NCBI GenBank assembly: GCA_037042915.1
Contig: CM073195.1
Span: forward strand, 4,154,001-4,218,000
Length of the DNA stretch: 64,000 bases
DNA from: Auricularia sp. M13
Taxonomy: Eukaryota > Basidiomycota > Agaricomycetes > Auriculariales > Auriculariaceae
Reading direction: 5' to 3'
Positions within the stretch are counted from its first letter, which is position 1; every line of letters begins with the position of its first letter. The notes under the pieces are model-generated. The model was given only the letters and a program-made list of their open reading frames with translations. It made no database searches and had not been told where the DNA came from. The position numbers and the translations under genes are program-made. Shown one piece after another: positions 43,920 through 55,950 of the stretch.

Positions 43920-44520
43920 GGTGCGCGGTCCAGTCTGTCACGAAAGTATCTGATATCTTTTGTTTACACAAGTTCATACAAGGTGTCAGCTCGAAAAAGG
44001 CGCGTTCAAACACGAGTGGTGCTCTGTCACAGCGATGCGAACACTTTCCCGGCTGCGTCCTGAAGAAATAGTCATGTTGCGTAGCTCAACTGGGACCGTC
44101 TAGGAACCTCGTACCCCGGCCCTATCGAGGGTCTTGTCGCTGTTGTCCGGCCGCCGCGTCGACTGCATCCGTCCGTCCCGTCTTCGTGTCCTTCCGTGCT
44201 AGAAACTTTACGAAATGCAAACCCTTGCCGCAGTCAAGTATGCCACAGACGCACGTTCGGAGCACGACGGAAGCAAGGAGAAGCGCTCATTGGAATGATA
44301 CATCCGTCGCGAAGGGCGGACCACTGGCAGCACGTGACGGCGGGCAGGAAGGCTCATGGAATTTGCGACGTGCGTGATTGGCTGTCTGTCAACTCCGGGG
44401 CGCACTGATTCCTAACACGGGCGCCGAAGATGGACAGCTGCCGAGCTCATTCCACCTCAGTACATATTCTCGCCAGCTTGCAAGGTAAATCCACATCTTC
44501 CTGCTTCCCCACCTAGCAAA
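43920..44520. other. intergenic, leader of the P450 gene
   Basis: No gene recognised. A CACGTG hexamer lies near 44331. Confidence 0.4.
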
Positions 44521-46665
44521 ATGGGCGCGAACCTGAGCGTCGAGCAGACCGCAGTGCTTTCGGCCGGACTCATCCTAGCCGTCGGTCTGGCCGTCAGCCA
44601 ACTTCATGCGACGGCGCGCAGCAAGGACAAGGTGCGCCCCGAGGCTGTGCTAAGCTATGTAGGGCTTGACTGGAGCGGCGTGCTTTTTGCAGATTCCGGT
44701 TGTCGGCGTTGGGTCCGGTATATTCGCGACGCAAGTTGCGAGTTTGCAATCGGTCAAATCGTTCAAGACGTGGATTTCCGAAGGATATCGCAAGGTGCGT
44801 GTGCAATATATCATCTTGCTATTTCGCTAACGCCAGACGGAAAGTATAAGGCTGGAGTCTTCAAAGTCAGGTCCTTCCGCAACTGGTTGATCATTATCTC
44901 GGGCGTACGTAGATTTCGTGTCGTTCCATATGAAACGATCTAACTGACAGGAAATACCTAGCCCGAACTCATCGACGAGCTCCGTCGCGCTCCCGATGAC
45001 GTCCTGTCGTTCCGTGAAGCAGTCGCAGATGTAAGCCACGCCGTTCGTGACATTGAACTGACCTAATTGACCCTCATTACAGGGACTGCAAGCCGACTAC
45101 ACCCTTGGAGACTGGCGCGACGAGAGTTTGCTACATGTGGCACTGATCAAGGCGAAGTTGACTCGTAGTCTCCCACACCTCTTTCCGAGCGCGATGGATG
45201 AGATCAACGCGGCCTACACGGATGAAATTACCAGCAAACTGAACGGAAATGGTGCGCGCATCATAATCATCAAGTATATCTCGGCAAAGCTCATAATTGT
45301 TGACAGAGTGGACAACAATGCCGATCGTCGAGTCGCTGATGCGAGTCGTCTGCCGCACCAGCAACCGTATCTTCGTCGGCCTTCCTCTTTGTGCGTCTGT
45401 ACGTCATGAGAGCTCTGCTTTTACTAATCTCTGGATAGGTCGTGACCCGGAATACGTCGATCTGAACGTTCGCTACACTGTGGATGTGGCCATCAGCGCG
45501 AACATTATCAAGCAGTTCCCCTCGTTTTTGAAACCGTACGTCTCCGTCTGGAACCTAAATCATTCCAGCCCGTCATGCCCATTCACACAGATTCGTTGGA
45601 CGATTCCTCACGCCGATCCCGCGGACGTACGCGCGCGCTAAGCGGGTCATGACGAGCGTCCTCGAAGAACGCAAGCTGCAGACCGCCGAGCATGGGAAGG
45701 ACTGGGAGGACAAACCAGTACGTCCACACGCGTCCGACCGACGCGATACTCTGACATACCCTCTTGTCCAGGACGACTTCTTACAGTGGATCCTGGACGC
45801 CGGCGAGCCGCGCGAGTTGGAGACTTTCCCGCTCATGACACGCCTGCTCCGCCTCAACTTTGCTGCTATTCATACCACTGCATTGGTATGTACCCTCTAC
45901 CCCTGCTCTCGCATCTCTGATTCCTGAATATCCCCTCGCAGAGTTTTACTTTCGCACTGTACCACGTCGCCGCCGAGCCGGAGAAGTACCAAGAGCCCAT
46001 CCGGCAAGAAGTGCACGAAATAGTGTCGCGCCACGGCTGGACCAAGGCGGCTATGGAGCGGCTGCGCAAGGTCGATAGCTTGCTGCGTGAAACTCAGCGC
46101 TATCATGGACTCGGCGCCAGTACGTGACGAGTCCTACGACCGAGCACAAAGTGGCTGATTTAGTGTCTGGTCAAAAGTCTCCATGAATCGGAAGGCGATG
46201 CAGGACTTCACCTTCTCGGACGGCACGGAGATCAAGAAGGGCCAGATGGTCTCCGTCGCATCGCGCCCGACGCACTACGACGGCACGCTGTACCCCAATC
46301 CCGAGGAGTTTGTCGGGTTCAGGTTCTACGACGAGCATGAGAAGGAGGATGACTTCGCGCTCCCCAACCGGCTCGTCTCGACCAGCTTCGACTTCCTCAC
46401 GTTCGGCACGGGCAGACATGCTTGGTGCGTCAGATCTACACTACATATTCCGATTTTGCTAATAGACGACGCATCGCGGTATAGCCCTGGACGATTCTGG
46501 GCGGCCAACGAGATGAAGGCCATGATGGCGTACATGGTCACGCATTATGACATGAAGATGGAGCACGATGGTGTGGTGCCTAAGGAGACGTGGATCGGCT
46601 CGACGATTATTCCTGACAGGAATGCGCGGCTGGTGATTAGGAAGCGCGACGCGTCCATGTATTGA
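44521..46665 (+). CDS. cytochrome P450 monooxygenase, microsomal
   Basis: About eleven exons; clear ones include 44521-44631, 44692-44793, the exon from 44962, and the last two around 46178-46424 and 46484-46665. An N-terminal membrane anchor (VLSAGLILAVGLAVSQL) is followed by IPVVGVGSG and KTWISEGYRK, and FVGRFLTPIPRTYARAKRVM in the middle. The I-helix is NFAAIHTTAL, the K-helix ExxR reads LRETQR, and PTHYDGTLYPNPEEFVGFRF lies in the meander. The heme loop FGTGRHACPGRFWA has its Cys codon split by the last intron (TG|C). The protein oxidises small lipophilic substrates at the ER with a reductase partner. The sequence style resembles the CYP512/ent-kaurene-oxidase-like clans expanded in Agaricomycetes, but the family is uncertain. 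No biosynthetic partner genes lie next to it. Confidence 0.87.
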
Positions 46666-46703
46666 TGAGCTGCTGTGTTTCCTGCGGGAAACCCGCGGAA
46701 TGC

Positions 46704-46709
46704 AATAAA
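46704..46709 (+). terminator. AATAAA polyadenylation signal of the P450 gene
   Basis: AATAAA 39 bp downstream of the stop codon, in a plausible position for 3'-end formation. Confidence 0.5.
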
Positions 46710-46947
46710 GACTGTTACTCGAAGATGAGGGAGATCATTACAGCTGTGTATGACTCGCGTTGAGTATCGGACTTATGGCATGCACATCTATGCTTCCTCG
46801 ATTACAACCTCGCCTCCAGTTGTGCCTCGTAGTTTACTCCCCTCGTTGCGTGAAAAATAATTAGAAATGGGTGAGAGGGCATCATTACAACCATAGCAAC
46901 GGCACGCCAAGTAAGATGTAGGATTCGAACTAGTTTTTGAAACAACG

Positions 46948-48420
46948 CTATTCGATAACCAGGGAACCGACGAAGCTACCCAGCACTTCGAGCGTGTCGC
47001 CCTCATCATCGTCTAGACCAACGACGCCTACCGCACGGTCGATATAGAGCTCAGGTAAACAAGGACGCTGTATAACCAAGGTCCCCGTGAGGAAACCCAC
47101 GAGGTCAAGCGGACAAATGGGTTCGATGTCGCGTGCTCCTGCATCACACTTGAATTCGACGCGCCGCAGCATCGGCGCCTGGAGTTCGCCACATTGCTCG
47201 AGGATATCGGAATCTAGAAGCGAGCCGCCAGCTCTCGCGCCGCAGACAATGGTGAGAGTATCGAGATTCGGGAGTGGCGCGCTCGGGAAGAGCACGCGGT
47301 GCAGCTCGGCGTTGGAGCGCTCGTCGACGGCGAAGATGGTGCCGCTGGACTCGGAGAAGTCGCGAGGGATGCTGAGGACCGTGATAGCATCGAAGAGGCC
47401 TGCTGTCGCAGGCGAGCGAAAGACTGCCTCTAGTCGGCTAACAGGAAACGTCTCGCTCGAAAAGAAGACGCCGGCCGCAGGTTCTGAGCTATCGATGACG
47501 GGAGTGATTCCGATGCTAATTTTTCGGCCGGTCACAGTGATTTGGAGCGCGAGGGCGGGCGAGTTGGACCCTTGCAGTGCGTACGTGATCACCTCCGCGC
47601 AACAGCCTTCCACTTCGAGTCGCTCGAGTCGCATGTAACCCATGTCGCGCAGTGCCTTTCCTGCGCCGGAAGCGTACGATTTGAGCGTTAGGAGCTTGAG
47701 AGGGTGGGATAATGGCAAAGTCGGCAGGTCCAGTGCGTCTGAGGATTCGTCCACGTGTAGCGACCGCAAGTTCGGGAGCTTGGGAAGGAGTGTCCGCGGG
47801 TAGCGACCGGGACGGTGAAGTGTGAGTTTTGTAACGCTGAGAAACGTTGGAAACGAGTCGAAACTGAAGGGCTGGCCGCACAGCCGAAGGACCTGGAGCT
47901 GCGGCGCATGTCCGTCGAACAGTGAGGATCCAGGATGTGTCTCTGAGGCGTAATATGAGAGCTCTTGGAGTGCAGGCGCGGGAGCATTCAGGATGGCGTA
48001 CTGATGACCATAGCATGTGGGGCTATGGTCGATTTGCAGACTGCGCACGCGGGGCATATGAGGGGATAAGCATATGTCGAGGATTCGGGCCTCGAAGCTG
48101 CTTCGGACAAAGGCAGATACAAGGAGATGGTGGTCGTAGGATAGTTCCAGAACGTGCAGCAGCTGGGCGGGTTTGAGCAATGGAGGGGTGCTAAGATCGA
48201 GACGGGCCCAAAGGCGCGGGCAGCGGTAAATCAGGCGTTTCCACGTGCAACAAACTGTTGAAGCTAGGAGAAGTGCAGCAGGAGGCAAATATGAAAAACA
48301 GCGCAAACGGATTTCGACAGGCAGCAGGCTCAGGAGGTCGTTGCGTATGTTCCATAGGCGTAAGTCGGGAACAATAGCCCGTTTTGCCGCGCTTAAGAGC
48401 TGATTAACGTGTTCTAGCAC
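46948..48420 (-). CDS. F-box protein 2 (start codon unresolved)
   Basis: An open frame of about 490 codons with an F-box near residues 30-75: SLLPVEIRLRCFSYLPPAAL, STVCCTWKRLIY, LWARLDLSTPP. The body is Leu-rich and aligns along its length with F-box protein 3 (59183-60640), including the last residues (GSFVGSLVIE against NSCVGAVFVQ). No in-frame ATG exists at the 5' end. The first usable codon at 48420 is GTG, and an in-frame stop lies not far upstream. A sequence resembling an intron end (tcttttattatag at about 48431-48443) suggests an upstream first exon, which I could not place with matching phase. Otherwise the start has been lost. Confidence 0.75.
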   Translation of the reverse strand: MLEHVNQLLSAAKRAIVPDLRLWNIRNDLLSLLPVEIRLRCFSYLPPAALLLASTVCCTWKRLIYRCPRLWARLDLSTPPLLKPAQLLHVLELSYDHHLLVSAFVRSSFEARILDICLSPHMPRVRSLQIDHSPTCYGHQYAILNAPAPALQELSYYASETHPGSSLFDGHAPQLQVLRLCGQPFSFDSFPTFLSVTKLTLHRPGRYPRTLLPKLPNLRSLHVDESSDALDLPTLPLSHPLKLLTLKSYASGAGKALRDMGYMRLERLEVEGCCAEVITYALQGSNSPALALQITVTGRKISIGITPVIDSSEPAAGVFFSSETFPVSRLEAVFRSPATAGLFDAITVLSIPRDFSESSGTIFAVDERSNAELHRVLFPSAPLPNLDTLTIVCGARAGGSLLDSDILEQCGELQAPMLRRVEFKCDAGARDIEPICPLDLVGFLTGTLVIQRPCLPELYIDRAVGVVGLDDDEGDTLEVLGSFVGSLVIE

Positions 48421-48443
48421 GCCCGGGTGTCTATAATAAAAGA

Positions 48444-49450
48444 TATCAACACGATGTGAGTGAGCTACTCAGGGCTTCTCGATGGTTGCTCACCCAGTGT
48501 TTTCGAGGAACCATTCGTGGATTTCCAAAGCCCTACTGGATGCGCATGCGGCCAGCTCGCGCTCACTATCACATAGAATGAGTGGAAGTCCGGATGGCAT
48601 ATATGCGCCTGGTGTATGCTCCTGGAAAACTGACGGTGGGTTGGCCGGACGGCGTACGAGTCGAAGCCTGGCTGTCGCATCTTGCCGTTGCCTTTCTTGG
48701 AAGATCTTGCCGACGAATTTTTCATCAACAGGAACTCAAGCTCAAGAGGCCCCTTGACTACGTATATCAGTACAAAAAAACAATTGAGCATGAGTTGATT
48801 ACTGGACAGCATAATCAATTTTTATTTCCGGAGCTCACCTGCCACTGTCACATCGTCCAAGGACAGGTGACGACCGGCGGCCTTGTATACTAGGCTGGAA
48901 GTGGATCGAGGGGGACGGGCTGTCGACGCAATTCACAATTGTGACCACTGACAGCGCGCTCGATGCAGGCGAGCGCCGGGGGGTGTCAATATCAGCAGTA
49001 TGAATGTCTCTCGTATTCCGGCACCGAGTCCCAGTCTCGCCCCCCTCTGGCTTTCGACGACCGTACGCTTCAGGAACTACTGGGCGCTTCGCATGTCTCA
49101 AACTTCTGGCGGAAGGTTGCCGTTCGGCACAAATCCTTTTGGGGCGACACGACCGATTCATTGTTTAATTTCATCCATAGTCTCGAGTCGTCGACTTCAA
49201 AGGTTAAAGATGTGCTTTGACGATATCTAAGCCTCGCATTCGGAGTACCTAGTCACCTCATCTGCTTCCAGCTCACAATTTGACGATGCGGACATGTCAT
49301 TTGGGTCTTTGACAGCTGCCTCAAGATCGCGACAGGAGCGCTGGAAATGCACCACGTCCTGATCTAGTCAGGGATACATACGCCACTCGGTATCGTCGTC
49401 CAGCTTCTAGACGCGCAGGCGAGTGTCCTGAACCTGAGCCAAAGTATGAA
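48444..49450. other. intergenic, no recognised gene
   Basis: It may hold the missing first exon of F-box protein 2 on the minus strand. Nothing else is supportable. Confidence 0.4.
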
Positions 49451-49458
49451 TATAAAGG
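49451..49458 (+). promoter_or_regulatory. TATA box of the small Cys-rich secreted protein gene
   Basis: TATAAAGG 53-60 bp before the ATG at 49511, with a CT-rich stretch (CCCTCTCACCTGTTCCC) between them. Confidence 0.6.
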
Positions 49459-49510
49459 CCCCTACTTGTGACATGCTCACCCTCTCACCTGTTCCCAACA
49501 CCTTTCTCGA

Positions 49511-49720
49511 ATGAAGCTCCACCTCGCGGCCGTCGTCCTCGTCGTCGCAGCATGCAATCTGTCCGCCGCCCGTCCTCAGCCACCGTCTAAGGAGTGCATG
49601 GTCTGTCCAGCGTGTCCCGTATGTGGCCCCGTTCGCGGCGTCACGTCGGCGTCTGTTGCGCCGCCTTATGGGGACTGCATGTTCTGCCCGCAGTGCCCGC
49701 CGTGTACCAATTCGGAGTGA
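49511..49720 (+). CDS. small secreted protein with two CxxCPxCPxC motifs
   Basis: A single exon of 69 residues. The signal peptide (MKLHLAAVVLVVAACNLSAA) is followed by a mature part of about 49 residues dominated by two Cys clusters, ECMVCPACPVCG and DCMFCPQCPPC, each with the spacing CxxCxxCxxC. The clusters are separated by about 20 residues rich in small amino acids. Eight cysteines in tandem CPxC units could form disulphides or bind metal. A good TATA box supports expression. The size and composition fit a fungal small secreted protein or effector-like protein, but no known family is recognised. Confidence 0.7.
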   Translation: MKLHLAAVVLVVAACNLSAARPQPPSKECMVCPACPVCGPVRGVTSASVAPPYGDCMFCPQCPPCTNSE

Positions 49721-51408
49721 GCGAGTGGCGGTGATCCACAGACGCGGCGAGCTTTGTCCCGTGCGCTCGCAAGCTGGATCTTGTGAGGCAAAGATAGGGG
49801 GAAGGGAGATGGGCGACGCTGATTCGGAGGTGAGGTCACGGTTGCGCGAAAGATTAATGTAGCCTCTTTGAACATTGTGAGGTTGGCCGAGCGGGCCCGG
49901 AGACTATAAACATTTGCCAGAAGGTGTGCGGCGGAAGCCGTCGCTAGTGATTGGAGGGTTTGTGGTGGGTGGCAGTTTGAACGAACTCGAGTTTCCCAAT
50001 TCCCGATCCGATGGTCGCCCTGCAGCGCGTCCGAGGAAAAATTTAAGAGGATGCGAGTTAGGCAGCAGTCGGTGAGCGTGAACTGGGCCGGACGTGCCCA
50101 CAATATGTACTTAGCAGATGGCCCGGGCTAATCCCAATCACTGGCAACAGTAAGTAGCGCGAAACAGAAGCGGACTGCACCAAGAAACCGACGCACAGAA
50201 TACAGAAGACGAGAAAAATGGCGCGCGGAATTGCTGAGATGTCGAAGCCGGCGCTTGGGGAGGACAGCGATGACTGCGCGAAACGGGTGACGGCGGCGAA
50301 GCCCGGGAACGTGCAGGCCCGAAAGGGAAGTCGACGCGTGAATGTAATGTTGCGCAGGCTCTGAACCCGATGTACGCACAGACGAACGCGACCAAGTCCT
50401 CGCCGGGCGCGCGTCATGTGCAACCCGCCGGCGAGGTAGCAGGCACAGTCTAGTGAGCTACAGTGTCGCGCTCGGCAGGAATCCAGCGGCAGACATGCTG
50501 GGCAAGATTGTTGCCGTTTCCGCGGTGTCTGTTCTTCAACTTGTGCAGTGACCGTTTGGCCCAAGCTCAGGTTAGCTGGAAAGGACAACCATGGACGTCG
50601 ACAAGACAGATACAGTAGGCAGGAACGGACTAAAGACGATAAAAGTGGACCTGCGGCCTCGAATGCTCGTCGCGCGACGATTTCGCAGTTGCGCGCCCAT
50701 GCCGTGCGCGTATAGCAAGATAGACAACTTCTAGCAAGATAGGCAACTTCTAGCACCAGAGCCAGTTCCGGATATCTGCGCATGAGCTGCCATAAGGGCT
50801 GAGTGAACGGGAAACAGTGCCAGACTTGGAGCGCCTTTAAATTGTCTTGGACCGCTAGCTGCATAGAAAAAGAAATTGTGAGGCAAAGCGACGGGCGTCC
50901 CATAGCCCCAGCTGCTGCTTCCAATAAGCAGAGCAGAGCTCTTAGTGTGGCCACGTAAGCGGGAACGAGCAGTTCAATATGATGGACCTGTTGAAGCGCC
51001 CAGAGAGAGATGTTCCAAGGACGCAGGCAGCAATCCGTGAGGGCGGGAATTAGGGAGATTTTAGCAGCTTGTTGGTAGCGAGAGGAGAACGTATGGGAGC
51101 GCAATAAGAGATACAGATGGGCGCGTGCGCCAGGTGCAAGACGAATAGCCGCTGGTGGTGGTCGAGCGAAGAAAGGCGTCGGTATTTACGCCTGTTATTC
51201 CCGGCTCTTTTCCTGCTCGTTCTACCTACCGTTCAGAATCAAAGTGAAGGATTTTGCTCTCCCGGGTGAACACGTCAAATTCAAGCATCCATCTGTCAAT
51301 GAGTGTTGCGCGGCCGCAGCGCTGAACAGCACAATAGCAAGGCCACGAGATACGATTGTTTTCCGGCCCGGATAGCCGTGCGCTCGTTGTGCCCCTTCCA
51401 ACACAACG
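49721..51408. other. no confidently recognised gene
   Basis: A minus-strand frame of about 348 codons (50058-51104) is Leu/Ala/Cys-rich and slightly reminiscent of the LRR part of F-box proteins, but it has no F-box. Overlapping frames exist on the same strand, so I do not call it. Confidence 0.45.
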
Positions 51409-52104
51409 ATGGGTGACTATGAACGATTATGCCTCATCTGCGACCAGCATTTGACGATCCCGAACACCGAGGACGACGACGGCCCGGCCGAGTACCCGGA
51501 CGACGTCGAGCTGCGGTGCGAGTGCCACTACCACTGGCAGTGCCTCATCGACTTCAAGAAGCCCGAGTGCCCCCAGTGCGGCAAGGACGGGTGCGAGCCT
51601 GACGGGCGGTTTCTTGCCATCGTGCGCAACGAGGGCGGGTGCGCGATACTTTTTTTTCCGCCAATTTTTGTGCGCTGACGCTGACGCTGCGAGCAAAGGG
51701 TGACGGAGGACTTTGACTTCGGCGCCGTGCTCGCCGACCACCGGTTCCTCAGCGAGCACCCCGAGATCGAGCGCATGGAGAGGTTCCTCGCGCTCGTCGA
51801 ACAGGGCGATGCCGACATCGCCGAGGAGCTGCTCACCGGCCCGGACGCCGTCGACGTGAACTGCACCGCACGAAATAGCAAGGAGACCGCGCTGCACAAG
51901 GCCGCGTACAATAACGAGTGCGCGTTTCATCATTCATAGTCATGTTGGATTGCATGTCTAACGGGATGGTGTAGTGCCGACGCGATAGAGATGCTGTTGC
52001 GGTACGGCGCGGACAGGAACGCGCTCGACGATTCGGGCCAGACGCCGCTGCAGTGCGCGTTGGAGGTCAAGGCCGAGCAGGCCGCGGCCGTGCTGTCCTC
52101 CTAG
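51409..52104 (+). CDS. RING-like zinc-finger and ankyrin-repeat protein
   Basis: Exons 51409-51638, 51699-51917 and 51975-52104 give 192 residues in phase. The N-terminus has a RING-type metal pattern: CLICDQH, then CECHYHWQCLIDF and CPQCGKDGC. The C-terminus has ankyrin repeats: ALHKAAYNNE, then DAIEMLLRYGADRNALDDSG and TPLQCALE. The combination suggests a small E3 ubiquitin ligase whose ankyrin repeats bind the target; this is inferred from domains. The first finger pair spacing is longer than in classic RINGs because of an acidic insert (EDDDGPAEYPDD). The start is the first ATG, after CACAACG. Confidence 0.85.
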
Positions 52105-53730
52105 GTACAGCATCTGGGTATGTATTTGATTGTGTCAATATCGATAGGACCCCGTGATACTCTCGCTCAGTACTACGCGCGCGGGAACCCACATTTGCCG
52201 CGCGCACAGATTCTGGCGATCTGGGCAGATGATGCTTCGAGGCTGTCGCCATCATGACCGAAGCGCTCAGCCTGCGTGAGTCCATTCTGAGATTACTATG
52301 CGGTCCGCAATTGGAGTTCCCCGCAGCAAAGTTCAACATCCGGCGGCCTCTGGGATGACTACGCACACCAGAATTCGTAAGAAAAACCTGGTTTCCCATA
52401 TCTGAGCTTGGTCACATATATGATCTCGCGCTGCACGTAACGAGCTTGGGGACCAGTGCCGTTGAAAATTTATCACTCCCTGCTCGGCCGACTGCTACGA
52501 GCCTACGACCACGTACGCGGACGCACCACCTTCACGCTTGCACAGCATCCGCTCGCTGTGCAGCGGTGGCGATACAATTTTTTTTCAGAGTCGAAAGTGC
52601 CATCGAAAGACGGGCTGAATAACAAACGTCAATACTAATGACTTTCTTCTTCCGACTCCCACCAGGACCCGCTCCGATTCACATTGTTCTGTGCGCACGC
52701 AGCCGTGTATCACTCGCCGTCGGTATGTCGGTATATACCCTCGAAGTCCTGGAAGGCTGGGTCCTGGCGCGCGCTCAGCGTCAGCGTACATGACTCCGAA
52801 GCTGGACGTTGAACCGCACGGCCTGCTGTCAGTGCTCGCGCATAATATCCCTTCCAGCACTTCAGTGACCGCGCGCAGCCCGTCGTACTGTGATGGATAT
52901 CCCGGCCACGCCGCTACGCGCTGCGCACTGGCGGTACTGTCGATACTTCCACGTCATTCGTACTGTATCTGGATCTGGCCTGGAAGTTTTTGAGTGCTCT
53001 GCCACCGTCGCTTTCCCTTGCGCCTGAACCTGCTCTGCGTGCTAGGCAACGAGTTGACCTCAGGATTACTTGCGTGCGCCCCCTGACCATCTGACCATTG
53101 GCGCTGGCGGAAACGGAAACTGTCGACCAGAGCGAACCTTCTGATTGCTTCGGGCTGCTGTCGGCGCTCTTTCTCCATGGACGGTGTGCCTGCGTACGGG
53201 AAAGCCTGAATCGCTGTGGTTTACGGAATAAGATGCGCGCGCTCCGGTTTGCGAATAAAGCATGCGCAGAACGCACAACAGCGCATCACGTGCGTGTACA
53301 GCTGCTGCAGTGCGAAGTTAGGCATCTTCGGCACGGCCACAGAGCGCGTTGGGCATGCTGTTCGAGCTCGCGCGTCAGGGCATTGCTGCCGCGGCAGAAT
53401 GGGCGCCAATGCGACCTCTGCGCGCGCACGACGCACGCCGCGCGGTTTCGTTCACCCTTGTGACGGAGCGACGATGGGCGCGACCTGTAATAGTGCACCG
53501 CGGGTCTCGCGCATCGTCAATTCCCCCCCCAGCCCCCAGCTACCATTTCTGTGGTCGCTCCGACGGCGGGACTCGGGAAGCTATTCCACGAAGAGACTTC
53601 GTGGATATGAAACGCTTCCGTGGCCTTGCGGGACCTGCGTGTTCATTTGTTTGTAGCCAGTTACTCCCTCCCTCTTACTCGCCCCACAGGTCCTAGTTTC
53701 TCAGCACATCCTCGCCGCTGACCGTACCAA
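52105..53730. other. intergenic, no recognised gene
   Basis: Many short frames on both strands, none with domain evidence. The last 90 bp are CT-rich and form the leader of K6. Confidence 0.5.
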
Positions 53731-55950
53731 ATGGACCAAGGCTTGCCCAGTGGCAGGTACGTGGAACGTCTGCATCAGACAGCTCGCGCTGATTCTACCG
53801 CCGCGAGCAGAAGGATCGTTGACGCGCGCTACTTCAATGGCGTGGCATTTAAGATCAACCTTCAGTCAACGAAGGCAGTCGCGAGCGGAGGCTCAGCCAA
53901 AATATTTGTCGGAAATATCGAGGACGACGATCATCATTCCGTCGTCGCCGTCAAAGTTTTCAAAACCATGCTCAGTGATACCGAGACAACGGTGGGCTCT
54001 TCGATGCTGGCAGATTCTGCTTACGAATCAATCATTCAGCTCCTTTATCGCGAACTGGAAATTGCGCGTCGAGTCTCGCAGCGCCACCCGTCGATATTGA
54101 AGTTTCTCGGAACCGCGGACATTGGCCTGGAGACGTCCATAGTGTCCCTTTATATGAAAAATGGCAACCTCCTGGAGTATATCAGGGCGAATCAGGACGT
54201 TGATCGTCAGAAACTCGTCCGTTGTCTTTGTGTTTGCTACAGACGTCGCCAAAATCTCACCGTCTTTTAAACAGATCCTTGAAGTTGCCGAGGCGGTCAA
54301 TTATCTGCATACCGTTGAGGGCCTCGTCCATGGTGATCTCAAGTGTGTAAGTCTACACCACACCTCCTACAGAACTTATCGGTCTGAAGTACATACACGC
54401 AGGCAAACGTCTTGATTTCGGATCATAACACTGCTCTTCTCGCTGACTTCGGGCTCGCCACGTTTGTCGAAAAGACTGGATCTAACGCTACGACTGCTAC
54501 GGACGTCCGTAAAATGTACACTGTCCGCTTCGCGGCTCCCGAACTTCTGCTCGACTCTGCCGGGGATTCGCTTCGTCCTCGCTCAAAAACACGTGAAAGC
54601 GACGTTTACGCATTCGGCATGCTTATCCTAGAAGTAGGTCTCGTTGACTGTTCAGCTTGATGGACTCTGACGATGTGCAGGCAATCACTGAAAAATCGCC
54701 GTGGTTCGGGTTGAGCGAGTTTGCAGTCATGCAGCGTGTTACATGTGGCGAAGTTCCATCCCGACCCACGCAGGACGCTGTATTTGCCTCTATTAGCCAT
54801 GCGTGGTGGGATATCTGCAAGCGTTGCTGGAGTTATGGCTCGGTCAGCCGGCCAAACATGAAATCAGTGCTCGACGGTCTCCGAGTGAGTGCAGAGCTTG
54901 CGCTGATTTGGTTGGACTAATCTCATTCATTCATTAGCTTTCCAGTATGCGTCCACGTAAGCGATTTTCCGAGACTTGTTTTATAGTATTTCTGAGCTTC
55001 CCTCAGTCAGAAAAATCGACACGCCAGATCCTGGTGCTAAAATCGCTGCCTTTACCTGCATGCCCTGCGGACAACGAATTGCATTGCTGGTCAAACCATA
55101 CGCTTATGGGGCACGCGTCGGGCGTGGACCTACCATCCGGATATACGACATGGCATCGGGTCAGCTTGTCGCTCACCCCTTGGCCATATCCGATGGTCCT
55201 TACGATCTGCTCCTCGTGGCCGTAACCCCGGACGGTAGTCGGATCGCTGCTGCTGGAGGCCACAGTGTCCGGTGGGATGTAGAGTCTGGCACTCTGCTTG
55301 GCCAACCTGCAGCTTGCGAGGGAGATCTCGCCATGGCCTTTTCGCCCGACACCAAAAGCATTGCCACTCGGCCTTGCGTTGACGACCACTCCGTTCGCTT
55401 GATGGACGCTTCGACAGGCAAACGTAAGCGCAATCGGCTTGTCGGGCACGAATATCGCGTGCGCTGTGTGGCATTCTCCCAGGATGGCACGCGCATCGTA
55501 TCAGGATCTTGCAAAGAGATCTTTCTCTGGGATATTCAGAGTCGAAGACTGTTGGCATCTGGGATAGATCCTGCTGGAGTCGCCTGCGCCTGCTTTACTC
55601 CAGATGGACAGCGCATCATCTCTGGCACACACGACAGGCGATTCCGTATATGGTGCGCCAGTACGCTGCAGCTCGAACTCACATTGCGGCATCCCATTTC
55701 GGGTTCTCCATCTTGGCCTCTCAAGAATGTCGCTGTCTCTCCTTCTGGAACGTACATTGCAACTGCCATGGATAACACAATCTGCATCTGGGATACAGAG
55801 ACTTGGAAGCCTGTTGCATCGCCGCTGTCGCACGGTTCTGTGGTAAGGTCTGTTGAATTTTCTTCTGATGGGAGGCGTCTAGTCTCTCACAATAGATCCT
55901 CCGTAAAAATCTGGGATCTGTCTCTGGAGCATCGCATGTTATCGATGTAG
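53731..55950 (+). CDS. TKL kinase-WD40 fusion protein K6 (intact)
   Basis: Eight exons (53731-53756, 53811-53991, 54040-54216, 54275-54346, 54403-54633, 54681-54884, 54938-54956, 55007-55950) give 617 residues. Kinase: ASGGSAKIFVG, VAVKVF, YRELEIA, VHGDLKC, LADFGLA, RFAAPELL, DVYAFG. The propeller starts CMPCGQRIAL and has seven blades, with good WD-type ends (IYDMAS, RWDVES, LMDAST, LWDIQS, IWCAST, IWDTET, IWDLSL). The linker carries a 19-nt exon at the same place as in K4 and K5. All key kinase residues are present except that the HRD arginine is glycine. It lies about 14 kb from K5 and is the most diverged member, with its own first exon (MDQGLPSGR), so it is not part of a recent duplication. 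Confidence 0.88.

Noticed and set aside
50058-51104. 348-codon minus-strand frame, possibly F-box/LRR-like
   Set aside because: No F-box, no clear LRR consensus, and other long frames overlap on the same strand.
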